In this document: piece by piece, positions 26,228-34,889 of the stretch | Layout: the number at the start of each line of letters is the position of its first letter | Position numbering within the stretch: position 1 is the first letter of the stretch | Source: Kordia algicida | GTDB taxonomy: Bacteria; Bacteroidota; Bacteroidia; Flavobacteriales; Flavobacteriaceae | Assembly (NCBI RefSeq): GCF_051013375.1 | Contig: NZ_CP142125.1 | Reading direction: 5' to 3' (one strand) | DNA length: 64,000 bases | Position numbers and translations under genes: made by a program | Notes under the pieces: model-generated | Databases searched by the model: none | What the model was told of the DNA's origin: nothing | What the model saw: the letters and a program-made list of their open reading frames with translations, nothing else

Positions 26228-27574
26228 TTAAGAGTCAAAAATTTGAAGTTCTTTAACAGCTCTATTAATTATTCTCTCATCGATATAATGTCTTTGTAGA
26301 ATCTCATCAGAGGTATGAGAGGATAAAGATTTTGTATCTCCGCTTAGGGTCGAGTTTAGATAACTAAGGTATGTTTTTCTCAGGCATTTTAATTGCAAAT
26401 CACGATCTGTATTAAGCTTTTTATAATAATGTGAAAAACCCTTCGATAGATTATTCATAATTGCAATTGTAGAAGTTTTTGAACGATCAGGAACTAAAAT
26501 ATAATTGTGACTTCCTTTATTTTCATTATACCCGAGTCTTAGCAATAACTTTAATAGGCTTTTGGTCACGGGAATAATTTTCGGGGCAACATTATCATTG
26601 AATCCTTCTCCTTTTTGGCGTTGAACTTTCAAATTCGGAACTACAATATAGGTGGGTTCATTTTCAATTTCTTTAATCATATTCCATTTGAGTTCCACAA
26701 TTTCCTCGCGTCTACCACCTGTATGAAGTGCTAATTCAAAACCATCTTTTAAATAGGATTTATATCTATTTCTTTTAGTTTGCCCTTCATATACAATCCC
26801 ATTTTCAGGGGATAAAATAGCTAACAAATCTTTAAATTCTTTTCCACTAATAGTTTCTTTTTTAACAGCAACTGTTCTTTTTCTAACATCTTCAAAAGGA
26901 TTATAAATATTGAGTTTAAATTTTTTAATAGCCCATTTAAAAAAACCTTTTACCGAAGTCATTTTATTGTTATAGGTTTTATTACTGTATTGTTTATCGA
27001 CTAACAAATGTGAATGAAAATAGCCCACATGCGTATCATTTATCATATCGACCAGCATTAATTTTTTATTAATCTTGTTCTTAGTAAGTGCTTCATTAAA
27101 TAATAACAAGCTTCTTTTTACTTCATTTTTATAATGATCTGATCTATTGACTTTTTTATGGTCAGGGACACCAATATCATTCAAAAAATCAAGGTATCTG
27201 ATCTGCGCATCAAATAAGTATACTCTTTTGTTTGTGTCATAAGGCAGTTCAGTAAAGGATAATTTCGCCTTAAATTCTTCTTCAAATGCTATTGCTTGTG
27301 TCACAGCTTCATTATAAGTTTCTGCATTTAAGGTATTGCTTATAATTCTTTGGTTTTGTCCAGGATAATGTAATCGACTTTTATAGCGATGTTTTTCTGG
27401 AGACTTACATCTTGATAGTTTTGATTTGCTCTTACCGCACTCAGGTTCTTTTCTAATTACTGTTCCGTTACCTTGCTTAACAGTAGTTTTAGTATATGAG
27501 AAGTATTTTTTGCACTCATTGCAGTAGAGAAATAATCCCTTATGTCTTTTGCTGGGTAATTTCTTTCTTTTCAT
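26228..27574 (-). CDS. Tyrosine recombinase (integrase) with N-terminal zinc-ribbon-like segment
   Basis: The 448-residue integrase has an N-terminal Cys-rich region (CNECKKYF...ECGKSKSKLSRC, about 18-56), a core-binding SAM-like domain (about 115-225) and the catalytic domain: Arg288 (HTGGRREE), Arg399 (KCLRKTY), His420 (SSHTSDE) and nucleophile Tyr430 (QRHYIDE). The usual HxLR His is Lys396. This substitution plus the Cys-rich head make it atypical. It would catalyse integration or excision of the surrounding element. It is followed upstream by a small helical protein in the same operon. Confidence 0.9.
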   Translation of the reverse strand: MKRKKLPSKRHKGLFLYCNECKKYFSYTKTTVKQGNGTVIRKEPECGKSKSKLSRCKSPEKHRYKSRLHYPGQNQRIISNTLNAETYNEAVTQAIAFEEEFKAKLSFTELPYDTNKRVYLFDAQIRYLDFLNDIGVPDHKKVNRSDHYKNEVKRSLLLFNEALTKNKINKKLMLVDMINDTHVGYFHSHLLVDKQYSNKTYNNKMTSVKGFFKWAIKKFKLNIYNPFEDVRKRTVAVKKETISGKEFKDLLAILSPENGIVYEGQTKRNRYKSYLKDGFELALHTGGRREEIVELKWNMIKEIENEPTYIVVPNLKVQRQKGEGFNDNVAPKIIPVTKSLLKLLLRLGYNENKGSHNYILVPDRSKTSTIAIMNNLSKGFSHYYKKLNTDRDLQLKCLRKTYLSYLNSTLSGDTKSLSSHTSDEILQRHYIDERIINRAVKELQIFDS

Positions 27575-27579
27575 ACCCT

Positions 27580-27942
27580 TTAAGAATTAGCAAATGATTT
27601 TGCAGTATCAGACATCGGAGTAATGGTATTAGAAATTTTTCTAATATTTAATTCAGGATTATCTTCAAGAAGCATAAGATATCCTAATCGGTCATTGTCG
27701 ATATAACACCTATAGAGTTCTTCCCATTTTTTCGGGTATTTTTTCTTTAGTTGTACGATCAAACTTTTATCAAGTTCCATATCTACTAAAAAGCGATGTA
27801 CTACTGATTTATTACCGACAATTTGTATTTTGATGCCTACAGTCTCACACCAATTCTTTGCACTTCTAATCCCTCTCATTAGAAGAATTTCACTTAATTT
27901 TTTTAAGTCAATAAATTTTTCATCTGTTTTTTTAATTTGCAT
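27580..27942 (-). CDS. Small DNA-binding or excisionase-like protein beside integrase
   Basis: The 120-residue protein ends five bases before the integrase start, so the genes are co-transcribed. Its N-terminal half (FIDLKKLSEILLMRGIRSAK) has a helix-turn-helix-like pattern, and the C-terminal half is helical. Position suggests a directionality factor or regulator of the recombinase. No definite family. Confidence 0.55.
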   Translation of the reverse strand: MQIKKTDEKFIDLKKLSEILLMRGIRSAKNWCETVGIKIQIVGNKSVVHRFLVDMELDKSLIVQLKKKYPKKWEELYRCYIDNDRLGYLMLLEDNPELNIRKISNTITPMSDTAKSFANS

Positions 27943-28033
27943 TTTAATTAAATTAATACACTTCCGTTTCTGCGGTCAGTATATTAGTTTGGACTTATCA
28001 GGGAAGCCAGCTCCCTTTTTTTATTCTAAATTA

Positions 28034-28798
28034 TTATGTACGCTCTTTAATTGTTCGTTTGATTTGAACAATTTTTCCACGTGCTTGTTTAATTTCAATA
28101 TGTTGATAATCGTGACCTTTTAAGATATTCAAAATCCGTTCGCCATTAGAAACGATCTCTGTACTTTCTATGGTATCAATCTCGCCACCTTTCTTTATAA
28201 TTTTCACAGATTCAAAGTTTTCAGATCGTAGGATCAATAGTACTTGAAGCTCATCTTTGCTGAGTCCTTTAAACTCATCTAGTGAAGGTTCTTCATATAG
28301 CGCTTCTATATTAAGTTTTATGAGTTGGTTAAGATTTAGGATTATATGATTTGTTAGTTTATTTGCTTGCATCTTATCAATGATTGCATAGGCATTTAAA
28401 ACTTGTGTATTTCCATTTTCATCAATAATGATGTAAATCGGATTTGCACTTTTAAAAATCTCGATAATGGCTAGATTTAAGATTTCAATTTCTTCTCCCT
28501 TGTCCTGTTCATTTTCAATTATTTCATCAATGACTAATAGCTGATTTTTTATACTTATAATCTTTTCATTAGTAAAGCCAAACTTTTTCAATTCTTCGAT
28601 AATACCTATCCATAATATATCAACTAAACTGTATTTATTCCAACCTTTTTCAACAGGTTTGTAAAGTGGAATTAGTGATTGATTTTTCCAGGTAAATAGT
28701 ACTTGTGTGGAAACACCCGTGATAAATTTTGTGGGATAAATTTTTTTATTAAGCTTTTCATTAATAGTTGAAAAGCTTATTTTTTCTGTTTTTTTCAC
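28034..28798 (-). CDS. MerR-type winged-helix regulator
   Basis: The 254-residue protein carries a MerR-like winged helix at about 20-85 (FITGVSTQVLFTWKNQSLIP, then KGWNKYSLVDILWIGIIEEL), with a longer C-terminal domain of unknown type. Unlike small MerR excisionases it has about 170 additional residues. It lies between the integrase operon and a second HTH gene, all leftward. It may control excision or lysogeny. Confidence 0.65.
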   Translation of the reverse strand: MKKTEKISFSTINEKLNKKIYPTKFITGVSTQVLFTWKNQSLIPLYKPVEKGWNKYSLVDILWIGIIEELKKFGFTNEKIISIKNQLLVIDEIIENEQDKGEEIEILNLAIIEIFKSANPIYIIIDENGNTQVLNAYAIIDKMQANKLTNHIILNLNQLIKLNIEALYEEPSLDEFKGLSKDELQVLLILRSENFESVKIIKKGGEIDTIESTEIVSNGERILNILKGHDYQHIEIKQARGKIVQIKRTIKERT

Positions 28799-28830
28799 GA
28801 TTTATTTAATTTTTTTTAAAAGTACACAAA

Positions 28831-28884
28831 AAAAATCAAACCACTTTTATTTTTAACGTTAAAAATAAAAGTGGTTTGATTTTT
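28831..28884. terminator. Perfect 54-bp palindrome (27-bp arms)
   Basis: The arms (28831-28857 and 28858-28884) are exactly complementary with no loop, centred on AACGTT and flanked by A and T runs on both sides. It sits between the ends of two leftward regulator genes and would fold into an AT-rich terminator in either direction. A perfect loop-less palindrome of this length is unusual and may also bind protein. Confidence 0.75.
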
Positions 28885-28930
28885 ATAAAATTAACTATCT
28901 GTTTATTAGTTAATTAACTGATTAATTTTT

Positions 28931-29584
28931 CTATTTCATTTTTTCAATTAATTTTTTTAAAGTTTTATTTTCGTTATCTTTTGAAATAATTAATTCATTA
29001 TTTAATTTTTTGATGCTTTTTTCTAAAAAATCAATTTTTTCATTTAATTCGAGAATTCTTGTCTGATAATCCACTTTAATTATTTTCAAAATATTATAAA
29101 AAAATTGTGAAGCATCTTTTGGAAGTAATTTTGAAAATGTCCAGATAAGTGTATCAAGTTTAAAAGTTTTGGCTAATTGTTCATGCTCAAAACTTATAAA
29201 GTCTTCAATTTTATCAGTATCAAATTTGATATCTTCTTCTTTAAATTTTTCCTTCCCAAGCGCTATCTTTTTCTTCTGTTTGTGAGCTGGTAAAAAATTA
29301 TTTAAATCGTATGTAAACTCGGTATTTTCATGGTAGAAGTAATTCATATCCACATTATACTCTTTTGCAAAATTTATAAGGGCTTTGTGTGTTATATGAT
29401 TTTTTCCTTTGCTAACTCTAGAGATAAGTCCCATACTTTGGGGATAGATTAGTTTATTAATACCGTTGTAGCTATCAGGTTTAATTCCTGCACTTTTAGA
29501 ATCTTTGACTATTTGATCGATGGCTTTTATAAAAAGCTCATCAATTTTAATAATTTGATTTTTTTTAGGGTAGTTTTTTTCCAT
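28931..29584 (-). CDS. HTH repressor-like regulator with C-terminal coiled coil
   Basis: The ATG at 29584 (MEKNYPKKN...) is preferred over an in-frame upstream start. It gives 217 residues: an XRE-like HTH (MGLISRVSKGKNHITHKALINF then AKEYNVDMNYFY, about 50-85), a linker and a C-terminal coiled coil (about 170-217). It faces away from the iteron-like array and the rightward replication-type genes, as a lysogeny or copy-control regulator would. Confidence 0.65.
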   Translation of the reverse strand: MEKNYPKKNQIIKIDELFIKAIDQIVKDSKSAGIKPDSYNGINKLIYPQSMGLISRVSKGKNHITHKALINFAKEYNVDMNYFYHENTEFTYDLNNFLPAHKQKKKIALGKEKFKEEDIKFDTDKIEDFISFEHEQLAKTFKLDTLIWTFSKLLPKDASQFFYNILKIIKVDYQTRILELNEKIDFLEKSIKKLNNELIISKDNENKTLKKLIEKMK

Positions 29585-29932
29585 AATTAGAAGGTTTATT
29601 TTCAATAGTTACTGAAAATTTTAAGGTTTCGGTACATTTCACATAAAAGTTATTCAACTATTTTTAGTAAAATTTAGTTGTTTTTATTTATATTTGGTCG
29701 TGTTTGTCATCAAATATAACAAAAATTATGTAAAATTTATATAAAAGTTTGGTTAATTTTTAGTATAATTTATACAAAAGTTTGTTAATTTTTTATGTAA
29801 AGTTTGGCGAAATTTGCTATAAAGTTTGTTCTAATTTATACAAAACTTTGTTAACGTTTATAAGAGTTTGATGTGGTTTCCATAAAGTTTTGTTAAAGCT
29901 TATCAAAACATGGGTAACGCCTAAATTATAAC
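29585..29932. other. Divergent regulatory region with iteron array
   Basis: About 350 bp of more than 75% AT sequence without a gene, containing the seven-unit array in its right half. The left half has looser relatives of the unit (TAAAAGTTATTCAACT at about 29643). It probably contains both divergent promoters. Confidence 0.55.
29744..29905 (+). repeat. Iteron-like array, seven AAAGTTTG units at about 22-bp spacing
   Basis: AAAGTTTG or near-matches begin at 29744, 29777, 29799, 29821, 29843, 29863 and 29884, usually followed by TTAA and TTTATA. Four consecutive steps are exactly 22 bp or nearly so, two helical turns. The array fills the divergent space between an HTH gene and replication-type genes. 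Iterons of a replication origin or a cooperative operator are both possible. Confidence 0.7.
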
Positions 29933-30247
29933 TTGACTAGCACTTATAAGTTTGACATTAAAACCCTTTTATATATGTATTGCTCAGAAGACTATAAGTC
30001 GTTAAAAAAAAGGATGATGTCGTTATTCGACAATCCAACAACAGAAGTTGCAAATCGTTCTGGACGTTCGCAACCCACTGTCAGTAAATTTTTCAATGAA
30101 GTAACGATAAGGCAAAAATCTTGGATGTCTTGTTACGAGGCTTGTTTGGAACTTGTAGAAGAACAAGAAGCCAAGCTGAAGAAACTCTATGAAAAATCCA
30201 ATAAGCTGATAAGTAAAGATGAATCAGCAATTAAAAAGGAACAATAG
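29933..30247 (+). CDS. Small HTH protein downstream of the iteron array
   Basis: The open frame starts with TTG at 29933 (104 residues); an ATG at 29972 would give 91. The core TTEVANRSGRSQPTVSKFFN is a clear helix-turn-helix, and the rest is charged helix. It lies just beyond the iteron array and before a winged-helix protein, suggesting a role in replication or its control. Start codon uncertain. Confidence 0.6.
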   Translation: MTSTYKFDIKTLLYMYCSEDYKSLKKRMMSLFDNPTTEVANRSGRSQPTVSKFFNEVTIRQKSWMSCYEACLELVEEQEAKLKKLYEKSNKLISKDESAIKKEQ

Positions 30248-30250
30248 CTT

Positions 30251-30430
30251 ATGAAAAAGTCCATTGTTCAAAAAGATGATGAGGTGGTAAAGGCTCATAT
30301 CGAAAGCATTAAACATGATATTCAGATGTTAAAAAAACACGCTAATCCAAACCTACGTCGCAGACAGCAGAAACTGATGCGTCGAAATTGTTCCACAGAT
30401 GAACATCATTCATTTTTCAACGGTTTTTAA
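30251..30430 (+). CDS. Small basic helical protein, 59 aa
   Basis: A short frame (MKKSIVQKDDEVVKAHIESI...) between two regulators starts three bases after the upstream stop, and its end overlaps the next gene by 32 bases. The composition (K, H, R, Q) suggests a helical nucleic-acid binder. Too short for certainty, but spacing favours a real gene. Confidence 0.5.
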   Translation: MKKSIVQKDDEVVKAHIESIKHDIQMLKKHANPNLRRRQQKLMRRNCSTDEHHSFFNGF

Positions 30431-31730
30431 GCGATTAGATCAATTTGTAAAACATCATAATTCAAACAGCGACAAGCTTTCTAATCATTTGCGACAACCC
30501 ATTGTTGCAACGGCGAAAGAAATTATCAAAATTTATGGTTTATCACTTTTAAAGGCTCATAAAATCAAGCCTTTAGAAGTGGATAATATTCCACCCTTAG
30601 AAACCAATAGCGAGCAACTAGCAAAAATGGCTCATGTTAGTACAAGGACTATCAGAAGGCATATACAGCGCCTATTAGATGCTAAAGTACTTACCGAAAA
30701 AGTTTATAAAGGTAGAAAGGCGAATTACCAGCTTCGTTTTAACTCAAATATTCTGTTAATAAGCGGTTTAAAACCCGTTAATAAAGACGAATTTTTGGAA
30801 GACGACAAAAAAAAGAAAACTACTGATAATCAGTTTTTTAAAAATTCTTTACGGACAACTTGTCCGCAATCTGACTCTAGTAACAATAGTTACATAAATA
30901 ATATAATAATAGCAGTTGATAACAAAATTAAAAGGAGTTCGCTTGCGCTCACGTCACATTATTTTTCTGGAAACAAAACTGGAAACAAATTTACAGGATA
31001 CGTAGAGAAGGAAGGCGCAAAAAGGAGTAACGAGCCACCCCTGAAAGGCACACCAGGCGCGCAAAAAAATGTTCCAAAAGATGATAAAATCAGCAAAAAA
31101 TACTCCTCAAATGTAAGTGATTTACAAAATAGTGTTGTAGAGAAGGAAGGACAAAGCAAACAAGTCATAAAACAAGCAAAAGACACAGCTTCAATGCCTG
31201 AGACTTGTTGCTTTTCCTCCCTTAATCTCTATGTGGATTCACTATGGAATCTCTCTAAAGAGACGATCTATAAAAATACATTTCTCACTAAAAATCAGCA
31301 GTTAAGGGCAAAAGAGTTGTTGCGGGATTGGTATGCGCCTGTATCAGAGCGAAACTTGGCAAAAGTTCATAATATTTATGTTCAGCGTATTGAATTGGTA
31401 CGTAAATATCTAGCAAAAGATTCTAAAAATAGGTACGTTCAATTGCCTGATAGGTACTTTGATGTGACTAACAAATATGGATTTACAGGAACAAAAGCTT
31501 GGTATGAAATTCATATGAAAGCAAAGCGAAAGACTCGGGACAAACTGATGCTACACGCTCAAATTCGACGTTTTATAAATAACGAGGAAAAAGACACTTC
31601 AAAACAACTTTCTCGTTTACAGCTTTTTAAAGATTGTGAAAAGCGTATTGAAAGCCTTAATTCTCCTGAATTGATGGATCAATTCTATGCTACAATTTTA
31701 AACAAAACATCATTCAATCACTCACAGTAA
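30399..31730 (+). CDS. Winged-helix protein, candidate replication initiator or regulator
   Basis: The 443-residue protein has an N-terminal winged-helix domain (LAKMAHVSTRTIRRHIQRLL followed by a basic wing, about 72-115). A long low-complexity Ser/Asn/Lys linker (about 130-270) follows, then a C-terminal helical domain (LSKETIYKNTFLTKNQQLRA onward). The HTH, the polar linker and the nearby iteron array recall plasmid and phage initiators of Bacteroidota, but no catalytic motif is visible. DNA replication or transcriptional control is inferred. Confidence 0.5.
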   Translation: MNIIHFSTVFKRLDQFVKHHNSNSDKLSNHLRQPIVATAKEIIKIYGLSLLKAHKIKPLEVDNIPPLETNSEQLAKMAHVSTRTIRRHIQRLLDAKVLTEKVYKGRKANYQLRFNSNILLISGLKPVNKDEFLEDDKKKKTTDNQFFKNSLRTTCPQSDSSNNSYINNIIIAVDNKIKRSSLALTSHYFSGNKTGNKFTGYVEKEGAKRSNEPPLKGTPGAQKNVPKDDKISKKYSSNVSDLQNSVVEKEGQSKQVIKQAKDTASMPETCCFSSLNLYVDSLWNLSKETIYKNTFLTKNQQLRAKELLRDWYAPVSERNLAKVHNIYVQRIELVRKYLAKDSKNRYVQLPDRYFDVTNKYGFTGTKAWYEIHMKAKRKTRDKLMLHAQIRRFINNEEKDTSKQLSRLQLFKDCEKRIESLNSPELMDQFYATILNKTSFNHSQ

Positions 31731-31742
31731 ATACATGATAAA

Positions 31743-32231
31743 ATGAAAAAAACATCAAAAAACACCCTTAGTACATTCAGTCAAAAGATTAGAAATGCCG
31801 TTACAGACTTATCGGTTGATATTTTTGGCTATGAGAAAATGGTAACCAAAAATATCATTCAAAATACAGCATTTATTTCAAGTAAAACCAAGATTCCAAA
31901 AGCACGTCTTTTTTTAAAAATTGTGCAAAAAGATCATACAATCAAAGCCTATTTGTTCGATCAATCTAAAGCCATTCAAGCCATTCCAACAAAAGAACTT
32001 GCCTATTTCTTTATTGACAGAGAAACCGCAGAATTATCAAGAATTCAGAACAAAATTGCCTTTAGTATCAAGAAATACTTGAATGATTTTGCATTAAAAA
32101 ATGGTTTGAACGTTGAAAATCTTGCCGTATGGATTCATGTTAAAGATGAAAAAGTCATCATTGATGCATTTGATAAGGATCAATTTGTAAAAGAAATACC
32201 AATGAGTTCATTAATTAAATTTTTTAGGTAA
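31743..32231 (+). CDS. Unknown protein, 162 aa
   Basis: A soluble mixed alpha/beta protein with no recognised motif. Its stop overlaps the next start (TAATG). It belongs to a rightward operon from the winged-helix gene to the glycosyltransferase, ending at the terminator at 33677. Function unknown. Confidence 0.6.
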   Translation: MKKTSKNTLSTFSQKIRNAVTDLSVDIFGYEKMVTKNIIQNTAFISSKTKIPKARLFLKIVQKDHTIKAYLFDQSKAIQAIPTKELAYFFIDRETAELSRIQNKIAFSIKKYLNDFALKNGLNVENLAVWIHVKDEKVIIDAFDKDQFVKEIPMSSLIKFFR

Positions 32232-32512
32232 TGAGCGCATCAAAAGGTTGGAAATTAAAACAGGATTCAGAAACCAAATTAATCGTTTGGTTTGCTGATG
32301 GAAATGTGAGAACTCTGTATTCTATCGATTGGAATTATAAGTTTTCACAGACAAAAAAACGTGAGATTGGACTCGCTCGCTTTTACAAAAAGATTGAAGA
32401 TTATGGAGCTAAAGTAAAAGTCGCAGAAATTTATGAAATGAGTTCAAAAAGACGTATAGCAAAGTTTATTAGCGGAGTAGAAGTAGCAATTAATCAACAA
32501 GAAAATCAATGA
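32231..32512 (+). CDS. Unknown small protein, 93 aa
   Basis: A compact, slightly basic protein (GWKLKQDSETKLIVWFADGN...). It overlaps both neighbours by a few bases, so translation is coupled to the glycosyltransferase. No family recognised; a strand-rich N-terminus and helical middle are likely. Confidence 0.6.
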   Translation: MSASKGWKLKQDSETKLIVWFADGNVRTLYSIDWNYKFSQTKKREIGLARFYKKIEDYGAKVKVAEIYEMSSKRRIAKFISGVEVAINQQENQ

Positions 32513-33666
32513 AAAAAATAATCCATTTAAAAGAAAAATTAGCTTCAAATATAAGGTTCAGCACCAAATATGATTTGGGCGAAGATGATAAAATTCACTT
32601 ACTCTATGTATCTCCGAAATTAAATGCGACAGGGTATTATCGTTTAATTTCACAAGCATTAGAATTAGACAAAACAAATACGCATAAAAGTATTATTACA
32701 AACATAGATAGTAATGATTTTAATAATTCATTAAATGACCTTACAACGGTACTAGATGAGCGTTTGTTAGTGTGGGCAGATTATATCATATTTCCACCTA
32801 TTTTTAGTGATATCACGTATCTATTAAAAGCAATTGAGGCGTTTAATCCAATGATTCAAATTACTTTTAATATAGATCAGAATTATTTTGCATTAAATGC
32901 TATGAGTTACGATAAGAGAAAAATTTCACAGATCGAATTGCATAACCTGGAGAACAATTTAGCGTGTGCGGATCTATTGTTAGTTGCCAATTTAAAATTC
33001 AAAAACTTTTTACATCGATATATAAATTTGCGTCATCCAAATGCTGATGTGGTAACTGGGTTTATTCCAAATTTAATTTCTCAAATTGGATATGAAAGTA
33101 TGCCGAAAATCATTAAAAACGACACAGAATTATTTCGTCTTGGACTCATAAAACCAACTTTGGAAGATTTGAATTTCATAAAAGAGTTATTTCAAAAAAT
33201 GAGTAAAGAATTAAAAGACAAAATTCAAGTGGTTTGTTTAGGTAGTTCTACAACCTATGAGCTTATAGAGAAGCTGGACTTACAAAATGATATAGAATTT
33301 CATAAAACAGTTCATTTTAAAACCTTCTTTTTTAAATTAAATCAGCTAAGGCTTGATTCAGCTTTGCTCTTGGCAAAAGATACTACCTACAACAAACATC
33401 ACAGTAGTTATCTGTTTTTGGAACTATCAGCATTTGGAATTCCGACGATTACCTCAATTTATCATTCGGCAAGTAACAATATTACTGATGGAGTGGATGG
33501 ACTCTTAGCCTCGATAGAACCTGAATGGATAAAGGCGCTTGATCTGCTAATTAACGTGAAAGGTATTAAAAAAGAAATTGGAAGTATGGCAATTAAAAAT
33601 GTGTGGAAGAACCACAGCTTTTCAAAGAAGCAAATTCAGAATATTAGTCAAGAAATCTTCTTTTAA
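32509..33666 (+). CDS. Glycosyltransferase-like protein (GT-B fold, GT4-like)
   Basis: The 385-residue protein reads as a GT-B enzyme: an N-terminal Rossmann region (IHLLYVSPKLNATGYYRLIS), an inner LLVANLKFKNFL, and a C-terminal half with the donor-site pattern SSYLFLELSAFGIPTITS followed by GVDGLL. The E-x5-G-x-P phrase corresponds to the conserved GT4 EGfg-x-P region. The acceptor is unknown; host-surface glycan change or DNA-base modification would be of interest in a virus-like element. Last gene before a strong terminator. Confidence 0.65.
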   Translation: MKKIIHLKEKLASNIRFSTKYDLGEDDKIHLLYVSPKLNATGYYRLISQALELDKTNTHKSIITNIDSNDFNNSLNDLTTVLDERLLVWADYIIFPPIFSDITYLLKAIEAFNPMIQITFNIDQNYFALNAMSYDKRKISQIELHNLENNLACADLLLVANLKFKNFLHRYINLRHPNADVVTGFIPNLISQIGYESMPKIIKNDTELFRLGLIKPTLEDLNFIKELFQKMSKELKDKIQVVCLGSSTTYELIEKLDLQNDIEFHKTVHFKTFFFKLNQLRLDSALLLAKDTTYNKHHSSYLFLELSAFGIPTITSIYHSASNNITDGVDGLLASIEPEWIKALDLLINVKGIKKEIGSMAIKNVWKNHSFSKKQIQNISQEIFF

Positions 33667-33676
33667 TTGATAAAAA

Positions 33677-33706
33677 AGAAAAGCCTTGTTAGGGCAAGGC
33701 TTTTCT
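33677..33706 (+). terminator. Intrinsic terminator after the glycosyltransferase
   Basis: A perfect 12-bp stem (AGAAAAGCCTTG at 33677-33688 with its complement at 33695-33706) and a six-base loop. The U-rich part is within the 3' arm and just after. It closes the rightward operon. Confidence 0.9.
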
Positions 33707-33784
33707 GTTCAGCACAATTTTAGTTTTACGATAATTTAGTGGTAATTGCTAAAAAGAACCATGATATGCTGAACGTTTAAAATA

Positions 33785-33814
33785 GGAATCCTCAATTGGG
33801 GTATCAAGGATTCC
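33785..33814 (-). terminator. Hairpin after leftward small genes
   Basis: An 8-bp stem (GGAATCCT at 33785-33792 with AGGATTCC at 33807-33814) lies downstream of the leftward gene at 33855. Weak U tract; terminator function is tentative. Confidence 0.4.
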
Positions 33815-33854
33815 ATCTGATAAAAAAAGGGTACTACAGTTTGGGAATTTTAGG

Positions 33855-33974
33855 TCATAGGATTTTATCCAAATTATAATATAGTGCCACAATCACAAAT
33901 ACAACGATAAAAAGAATTGCAAATAAAAATCCAGCAATAAAGCCTTTTAGGAATTGTAATTTATAAGCGTTCAT
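33855..33974 (-). CDS. Tiny single-pass membrane protein, 39 aa
   Basis: The ATG at 33974, 22 bases beyond the preceding stop, gives MNAYKLQFLKGFIAGFLFAI and then one continuous hydrophobic helix ending in YYNLDKIL. The frame extends further upstream but there overlaps the lipoprotein gene, so the short form is preferred. Unknown function. Confidence 0.55.
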   Translation of the reverse strand: MNAYKLQFLKGFIAGFLFAILFIVVFVIVALYYNLDKIL

Positions 33975-33996
33975 AATATGCTCTATTGACCTTTTT

Positions 33997-34473
33997 TCAT
34001 TGGTTGGGTAATAATGATTCTGTTTTAAAGCAAGTATCAATACCTTCAGTGATACATGGGGTACAAATACCTTCATTATTTGTTGATCGTTTGGGTAGGC
34101 AACCAATGGTACAACCTTCACAAATTAAAATTGTATTTCCTGAAGTTATATAGAGTGAATTATGTTCCTTATTTAATACATATGAAATCTGTAATGAACG
34201 ATCTCTAGTATTGCCTATGAGTTGAATCATATTTAAAGAGTTATTGTCAAAAGCCTTACTGGAATCGATATTGAGTTCATTTATTTTGATCTCTTTTTTT
34301 TTGATTTGTAATATGTCATTTTCTAGTTGTTTAATTAGTTTTTGTTTATCATTGAAAACGATTTGATGATCTACTATTTTAGCAATCATTTCTTCAGCAT
34401 CTAATTTTTTGATGTCTCTACAACTACTACAGAGTATTAGTGTGACCAAGATTAAAACTATTTTTTCTTTCAT
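33997..34473 (-). CDS. Cys-rich lipoprotein
   Basis: The 158-residue protein has a lipobox (LVTLILCSSC), a coiled-coil region (about 30-70) and a Cys-rich end (CEGCTIGC, then CTPC and CFKT). The coiled coil plus envelope anchoring resembles Rz1-like or entry-exclusion lipoproteins, but no family is recognised. It lies in the leftward gene set beside the phage-type operon. Confidence 0.65.
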   Translation of the reverse strand: MKEKIVLILVTLILCSSCRDIKKLDAEEMIAKIVDHQIVFNDKQKLIKQLENDILQIKKKEIKINELNIDSSKAFDNNSLNMIQLIGNTRDRSLQISYVLNKEHNSLYITSGNTILICEGCTIGCLPKRSTNNEGICTPCITEGIDTCFKTESLLPNQ

Positions 34474-34689
34474 AATTCTATCATTAAATGTTACTTTTAG
34501 ATAACAGGGCGGTCTGACTAGCCATCGTAAGAACCGCCCTGTCTGCCTAACTAAAAGTTTAGATTAGGTCACAGGTTGTCATTACAACCCGATCATTACA
34601 TACTGACAGAACCAAAATCAAAACCCTATATCGATTACAGTTCCCTTTAAAAACTTCTCAGAAAGTTAAAATCAGTACGTTTAATTTTT

Positions 34690-34729
34690 AGTGGCAAAGC
34701 GACAACGATTCAGCTATCGCTTTGCCGCT
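34690..34729. repeat. Hairpin repeat copy 1
   Basis: The stem GGCAAAGCGA/TCGCTTTGCC extends by three further pairs with one G-U wobble. The 14-base loop contains CAACGATTCAGCTA. Nearly identical to the hairpin at 34856-34889, 165 bp away. Confidence 0.8.
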
Positions 34730-34855
34730 AAAAGAGTAAGCAAATGTAAAACTCACTCTAAACACATCTTGAATGTTGACACCCGTATTGCAAAAAGTGT
34801 CTTTTTATAGTTTGGAAATAGAAAAATACATTCTACGTGTTATTTGATTACTTTA

Positions 34856-34889
34856 AGCAAAGCGATAACGATTCAGCTATCGCTTTGCT
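34856..34889. repeat. Hairpin repeat copy 2
   Basis: A perfect 12-bp stem AGCAAAGCGATA/TATCGCTTTGCT with loop ACGATTCAGC. It differs from copy 1 at very few stem and loop positions. Confidence 0.8.

Noticed and set aside
27999..28027. Terminator on the plus strand (GGGAAGCCAGCTCCC then T7)
   Set aside because: Only about four or five pairs form, and no rightward gene precedes it.
33975..34121. N-terminal extension of the 39-aa membrane protein
   Set aside because: The extension overlaps the lipoprotein coding region in another frame and looks antisense-like; the inner ATG gives a clean membrane protein.
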